The notes below the pieces were generated by a model. The model did not search any database, was not told the DNA's origin, and saw only the letters and a program-made list of their open reading frames with translations. Shown one piece after another: positions 50,761 to 54,665 of a stretch of DNA of 54,665 bases (the first letter of the stretch is position 1; each line of letters starts with the position of its first letter). Both the position numbers and the translations under genes were made by a program. This DNA is from JBDZVM01 sp040255675 (GTDB lineage Bacteria > Actinomycetota > Actinomycetes > Acidothermales > Acidothermaceae), in NCBI GenBank assembly GCA_040255675.1, contig JBDZVM010000026.1:1-54665 (forward strand). The letters run 5' to 3'.

Positions 50761-51729
50761 ATGACGGCGGTGGGGACACCACGCGATCAGCTAATGTCCT
50801 CACCGCCACGCGCTCGACGTGGTAAGGCACGGCGCCCAGCGATGCTGGGCGCCGTGCCTTACCTGCTGATGGCACCGGCCGTTCTCGTCATCTTGGCCGT
50901 CCTCGGCTATCCGCTCTTTCGGCTGATCGAGCTGTCGTTCCAGCAGTATGGGCTCAAGCAGATCCTCAGCCATAAGGTCGACTGGATCGGGTTTTCGAAC
51001 TACCAGAGCATTTTTGCTGACTCGCAGTTCTGGGAAATCCTGCTGCGTACGCTTTTGTTCACGGCAGTCAACGTCGCGCTGACCATGGTGTTTGGCATGC
51101 TGGTGGCGTTGCTCCTTCGCAAGACGAGCGCATGGGCGCGCTGGCTCGTGAACTTCGGCATGATCTTTGCCTGGGCGACCCCCGTCGTCGTTGCGATCAC
51201 CATTTTCGAGTGGATTTTCGATCAGCAGTACGGCGTCCTGAATTGGACGCTGACACACCTGTTCCACGTCGGCGACTTCGCGCAGCACGACTGGTTCGAA
51301 AATCCCGTCGTCGGCTTGGGCGTCATTACCGCGTTGGTTGTCTGGGGTGCGCTGCCCTTCGTCGTGATCTCTCTCTACGCCGGGCTTACTCAGGTGCCCA
51401 AGGAACTGGAAGAAGCAGCGAGGGTCGACGGAGCCTCGGCGTTCGGGGTTTTTCGGAACGTCACATATCCGTTCCTCCGCCCGCTACTCTTGATCGTCAC
51501 CAGTCTCGAAATCATCTGGGATTTCGGAGTATTCAACCAGGTGTACATCATGTTGCACGCTTCCCCCACGCCGCCGTATTACCTGATGAGCATCTACTCC
51601 TATATACAGTCGTTCGGCGTCGGGAAGTACGGCCTGGGCTCGGCTGTTGCCGTGGTCATGGTGATCATCCTGCTGATTGCGGCGGTCGGTTATGTCCGGC
51701 AACTGCTGCGGATCGGAGAGGTCGAATGA
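50761..51729 (+). CDS. ABC sugar transporter permease (MalF/DasB-like)
   Basis: A 322-residue permease with six transmembrane segments. The cytoplasmic EAA loop reads VPKELEEAARVDGASAFGVFRNVTYPFLRPLLLI. The ATG at 50761 is 7 nt from an AAGGAG site, better placed than the ATG at 50755. Its stop overlaps the next permease start (ATGA). Confidence 0.9.
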   Translation: MTAVGTPRDQLMSSPPRARRGKARRPAMLGAVPYLLMAPAVLVILAVLGYPLFRLIELSFQQYGLKQILSHKVDWIGFSNYQSIFADSQFWEILLRTLLFTAVNVALTMVFGMLVALLLRKTSAWARWLVNFGMIFAWATPVVVAITIFEWIFDQQYGVLNWTLTHLFHVGDFAQHDWFENPVVGLGVITALVVWGALPFVVISLYAGLTQVPKELEEAARVDGASAFGVFRNVTYPFLRPLLLIVTSLEIIWDFGVFNQVYIMLHASPTPPYYLMSIYSYIQSFGVGKYGLGSAVAVVMVIILLIAAVGYVRQLLRIGEVE

Positions 51730-52625
51730 CGGTGACAAGTCAGGCGGAAACTCGACTTCGGCATCCGAAGAAGACGGGCATGGGTGTCGCCAAGCGCAAC
51801 GGAGACGGCGTACGACATCGTCATTGGTATAACCTCGCTGCCGTCGTCGTCTTTCTCGTGATGATCTTTCCCGTCTATTGGATGGTGGCAACCGCTTTCA
51901 AGCCGGGCGTCGACATTTTGAAGGTCGAACCCCAATGGTTTCCGATTCATCCGATCATCAGCAACTTCACCGACGCGCTCCATCGAGATTTCTTCTGGAG
52001 TTCCGTACGCAACAGCCTCGTCGTCGTTGTATCGACGGTCTCGTTCTCGTTGATTGTGGCATTTCTCGCCGCGGTGGCGATAGCGAGATTCAAGTTCTAC
52101 GGTCGCAAGGCTTTTATGATCATCATCGTGATCGTGCAGATGATCCCACTCATCGCCTTGATCATCCCGATGTACGTATTCCTTGCGTCCGTGCACCTCA
52201 CGAACAACTTGTTCGGCGTAATTCTTACGTACTTTGCCTTTGTGCTTCCCTACACCGTGTGGATGTTGCGTGGATTCGTTCTCGGCATCCCTCGCGAGCT
52301 TGAGGAAGCCGCGATGGTCGATGGCTGCTCCCGCATGGGCGCGTTCTTTCGGATTCTCGTCCCGCTTGTCGCACCGGGATTCGTCGCGACGGCTATCTAC
52401 GCTGCTATTCAGGCTTGGAACGAGTACATCTTTGCCTACGTGTTGCTCGACAACAAACACCAGACCATCACCGTCTGGCTTGCCGGCTTCACGACGGCTC
52501 GCGGCACCGATTGGGGGCCGTTGATGGCTGCCGCAACGCTGATCGCGCTGCCGATCGTCGTATTCTTCTTGGTGGTTCAGCGTCGCGTCGCGCAAGGCTT
52601 GACGGCGGGGGCCGTCAAAGGCTGA
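51726..52625 (+). CDS. ABC sugar transporter permease (MalG/DasC-like)
   Basis: A 299-residue permease: N-terminal VYWMVATAFKPGVDI, six transmembrane segments, and an EAA loop IPRELEEAAMVDGCSRMGAFFRILVPLVAPGFVATAI. With the upstream permease it forms the membrane channel. No ATPase gene follows; such sugar systems in actinobacteria often share an MsiK-type ATPase encoded elsewhere. Confidence 0.9.
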   Translation: MTVTSQAETRLRHPKKTGMGVAKRNGDGVRHRHWYNLAAVVVFLVMIFPVYWMVATAFKPGVDILKVEPQWFPIHPIISNFTDALHRDFFWSSVRNSLVVVVSTVSFSLIVAFLAAVAIARFKFYGRKAFMIIIVIVQMIPLIALIIPMYVFLASVHLTNNLFGVILTYFAFVLPYTVWMLRGFVLGIPRELEEAAMVDGCSRMGAFFRILVPLVAPGFVATAIYAAIQAWNEYIFAYVLLDNKHQTITVWLAGFTTARGTDWGPLMAAATLIALPIVVFFLVVQRRVAQGLTAGAVKG

Positions 52626-52685
52626 TAGTTCCGGGAGCGTCGAACGGCTGCCTAGTCACACCGAGGCCTGGTACCTTAAGCCTTC

Positions 52686-52701
52686 ACAGGTCTAGACCTC
52701 C
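52686..52701. promoter_or_regulatory. dre-type palindrome before the kinase gene
   Basis: ACAGGTCTAGACCTCC contains the perfect palindrome AGGTCTAGACCT (52688-52699). It lies 65 nt before the GTG at 52766, between the permease and kinase genes, suggesting a second DasR-controlled promoter. Confidence 0.7.
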
Positions 52702-52765
52702 GTTGCTACCTGATGGAGGAACTCGTCGATTCGTTCGTCACGTGGTTGTTCGTAGAGAGGTGCTG

Positions 52766-53638
52766 GTGTTCAGTTCACGGCTTCTCGGCGTTGACGCCGG
52801 GGGAACGGCCACGCGTGCTGTTCTCGTCAGCGGCACCGACGTTGTGGCCCGTTTCGACGAAGGCCCGCTCAACCTGCTGCTGCACGAAGACGCGTTCGAA
52901 CGACTCGTACTGCTCATCAAAGAGTCAGGGGCGACGGGGGCGGCGCTCGGAATCGCCGGGCTGCGTGGCCACGACGCCGCGGTGCGGCTGCGGGAACGGT
53001 TGGAAGAAGTCACCGGCATCGACATCGCGGTCGGCGACGACACGGAGGCCGCGCTTTTGGGCGCGTTTCAAGGAAATCCTGGCATCGTGGTTATTGCCGG
53101 TACTGGCACGAATGCGTTCGGCCGAGACGCTAGCGGGCGCGCCGCCCGCGTCGGCGGACATGGATTCTTGCTCGGCGACGAAGGCGGCGCCTACTGGATC
53201 GCCAACCAAGCCTTACGCGCGGCGCTGCATTCGCACGATGGCACCGGGCCGAAGTGCGACCGTCTCGAACGTGCGGTCCTCGAGGCATACGGTCTCGATT
53301 TCGATGCGATCGTTCGCCTCGTACACAGCAATCCAGCTGACCGCCAGCTCGTTGCGCGGGTTGCGCGCATTGCCATGGAGCTCGATGAGCCGATGACCAA
53401 TGAGATCCTCGACCGTGGCGCGACGGCGCTCGCGACGATGGCACAGGCTCTGCGGGCCAAACTCGGCACCGACTTGCCGGTGGCGATGCACGGGGGCATT
53501 TTCGGCAACACGCGTGTCCGCGACCGTTTCGTGGCGGCTACCGGCGCGGTGCCGACGGCCGAGAGCCCGGAGTTCGGGGCATTGCGGCTGCTAGCCGATG
53601 GCGTGCGTCAGCGCGACATGGGCTGGGCGAGGCCGTGA
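52766..53638 (+). CDS. nagK: N-acetylglucosamine kinase (BadF/BadG family)
   Basis: A 290-residue ASKHA-fold kinase: N-terminal phosphate-binding LLGVDAGGTATRAVLV, central GDDTEAALLGAF and VVIAGTGTNAFGRD, followed by GGHGFLLGDEGGAYWI. This is the NagK/GlcNAc-kinase type of the BadF/BadG/BcrA group. It would phosphorylate imported N-acetylglucosamine. The GTG at 52766 follows AGAGAGG. The stop overlaps the next start by 1 nt (TGATG). Confidence 0.85.
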   Translation: MFSSRLLGVDAGGTATRAVLVSGTDVVARFDEGPLNLLLHEDAFERLVLLIKESGATGAALGIAGLRGHDAAVRLRERLEEVTGIDIAVGDDTEAALLGAFQGNPGIVVIAGTGTNAFGRDASGRAARVGGHGFLLGDEGGAYWIANQALRAALHSHDGTGPKCDRLERAVLEAYGLDFDAIVRLVHSNPADRQLVARVARIAMELDEPMTNEILDRGATALATMAQALRAKLGTDLPVAMHGGIFGNTRVRDRFVAATGAVPTAESPEFGALRLLADGVRQRDMGWARP

Positions 53639-54665
53639 TGTCAGTGCGTGACGCCGCGGCCGCGCAACGCGGTGCTTTGATGGCGAACGAGATCGCCGAG
53701 CAGCCGGCCGTCCTCGCGAGGATTCTCGAATCTGGCGCGGCCGCGATTCGGCGTGTCGCCGACGACATCGAGAAAGCGGGCCCGCGCTTCGTCTTGCTAG
53801 CCGCGCGCGGCACGAGCGATCACGCAGCGCTGTACGGCAAGTACCTCATCGAAACCCTTCTCGGCCGGCCCGCTGGCCTTGCGTCGCCGTCGACGATGAC
53901 GGCCTACGGCGCACACCCCGACATGCGCGACGTTCTATTCGTCGGCGTCAGCCAGTCGGGGGGGTCGCCTGATCTCGTCGAATCCTTGCGGACGGCGCGC
54001 GAGTGCGGCGCGCTCACGCTCGCGGTAACGAACGCGCCCGCGTCACCGCTAGCGGCCGAAGCGCAGTTGCACATCGACGTTCTGGCGGGCCCGGAGAAGG
54101 CCGTAGCGGCGACGAAGAGCTACACGGCCGAGCTTCTTTCGCTCTACTTGCTGTTCGACGCTTTGCGCGGGGGTGACGGCGGCGCTACGACTGGTCTCGT
54201 CGATGCCGCCGCGCGGGCCGCGGCGGCCATCGAACCCGTTCGTGTCGCCAGTGCTCGGTTTGCCAAGGCGGAGCGGCTGGTGGTCACCGGTCGCGGGTAC
54301 GCGTACCCGACAGCCCGGGAAGCGGCCCTGAAGTTGATGGAAACGAGTTACGTGTCGGCGCAAGCATTTTCCGGTGCCGATTTGCTGCATGGTCCGATGG
54401 CGATGTTGCAAGGGGGCAGTGCGGTCATCGCGATCGCGCCCGAAGGTGTGAGCGGCGCCGCGATAAGACCGGTGCTCGACCGACTCATCGAACTCGAAAC
54501 CAACCTGGCGGTCGTCGGAAGTAGCCTACCGGCCAACGAAAAAACGGCGCTTATCCCGCTGCCGACCGGAATAGCCGAAGAGCTTTCGCCGATCGTCGAA
54601 ATCATTCCGCTGCAGTTGCTCGCGCGAGAGCTTTCGGTAGCTCGCGGCTACGACCCCGATTCACC
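53638..54665 (+). CDS. SIS-domain aminosugar-phosphate protein (NagB-II/GlmS-like), cut by the window end
   Basis: The first 342 codons of a two-SIS-domain protein. EIAEQPAVL, the first SIS domain (FVLLAARGTSDHAALYGKYLIE, GVSQSGGSPDLVESL) and the second SIS domain (LVVTGRGYAYPTAREAALKLMETSY) match the sugar-isomerase half of GlmS. There is no glutaminase domain. Co-location with a GlcNAc kinase and DasR suggests glucosamine-6-phosphate deaminase (NagB-II), giving fructose-6-phosphate; an aminosugar isomerase is the alternative. The stop lies beyond the window. Confidence 0.85.
   Translation, partial: MSVRDAAAAQRGALMANEIAEQPAVLARILESGAAAIRRVADDIEKAGPRFVLLAARGTSDHAALYGKYLIETLLGRPAGLASPSTMTAYGAHPDMRDVLFVGVSQSGGSPDLVESLRTARECGALTLAVTNAPASPLAAEAQLHIDVLAGPEKAVAATKSYTAELLSLYLLFDALRGGDGGATTGLVDAAARAAAAIEPVRVASARFAKAERLVVTGRGYAYPTAREAALKLMETSYVSAQAFSGADLLHGPMAMLQGGSAVIAIAPEGVSGAAIRPVLDRLIELETNLAVVGSSLPANEKTALIPLPTGIAEELSPIVEIIPLQLLARELSVARGYDPDS

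Overview
The window is a chromosomal stretch of a high-GC Gram-positive bacterium of the Actinomycetota. The evidence is the GC-rich third-position codon use, frequent GTG starts, a SigR/RsrA redox sigma/anti-sigma pair, an acVLRF1-type release-factor relative, a DasR-type GntR regulator with matching dre palindromes, and a SARP (BTAD/NB-ARC) activator. No genus can be named safely. I saw no rRNA, tRNA, CRISPR array or intact insertion sequence.

Left accessory part (1-17.7 kb). The window opens in the end of a Wadjet anti-plasmid locus (jetC 3' end, jetD complete). Next comes a tight seven-gene minus-strand operon (8084 down to 1575). It encodes a two-gene, reverse-ordered version of a rifampin-phosphotransferase/PEP-synthase-like enzyme, an MFS exporter, a hydrolase truncated before its nucleophile, an HXXEE membrane protein, a VOC protein and a nitronate monooxygenase-like flavoprotein. 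A SARP-family regulator is divergent from it. Two nearly identical 21-bp sites, each with SARP-style heptamer repeats at an 11-bp period, lie upstream of two of the operon genes. From 11.05 to 12.35 kb there is a scrap zone: a frameshifted piece of the jetD TOPRIM region, a lipoprotein gene, and a piece of the 5' end of the luciferase-like oxidoreductase gene found intact at 14.9-16.0 kb. A MarR-SDR-FAD oxidase operon, the intact LLM oxidoreductase and a divergent TetR/NAD-epimerase pair follow.

Middle part (17.7-33 kb). Stress and housekeeping genes: Ric/ScdA Fe-S repair protein, methyltransferase, a baeRF-type protein with a DksA/TraR-like zinc finger, DedA, a large FAD/Fe-S 2-hydroxyacid dehydrogenase convergent with glycerate kinase, an acetate/succinate transporter, a small Cys/His-rich protein, a HAD phosphatase, hemerythrin, an EAL phosphodiesterase, MarR, acVLRF1 and a CBS-pair protein.

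Right part (32-48 kb). A core neighbourhood: hisN, Nudix, rsgA, aroA, an HMCES/YedK-type peptidase, a second TraR/DksA protein, and sigR-rsrA behind an exact SigR-type promoter that could give an N-terminally extended SigR. An epimerase and two conserved unknown proteins follow, then a 20-residue peptide ORF ahead of a membrane HD-GYP protein and a degenerate HD partner, then biotin carboxylase, a detached biotin carrier and a lone PilT ATPase.

Right end (48-54.7 kb). A DasR-type aminosugar regulon: dasR, three dre-like sites, a lipoprotein binding protein, two permeases (no ATPase encoded here), another dre palindrome, an N-acetylglucosamine kinase and a SIS-domain protein (probably glucosamine-6-phosphate deaminase) cut by the window end.
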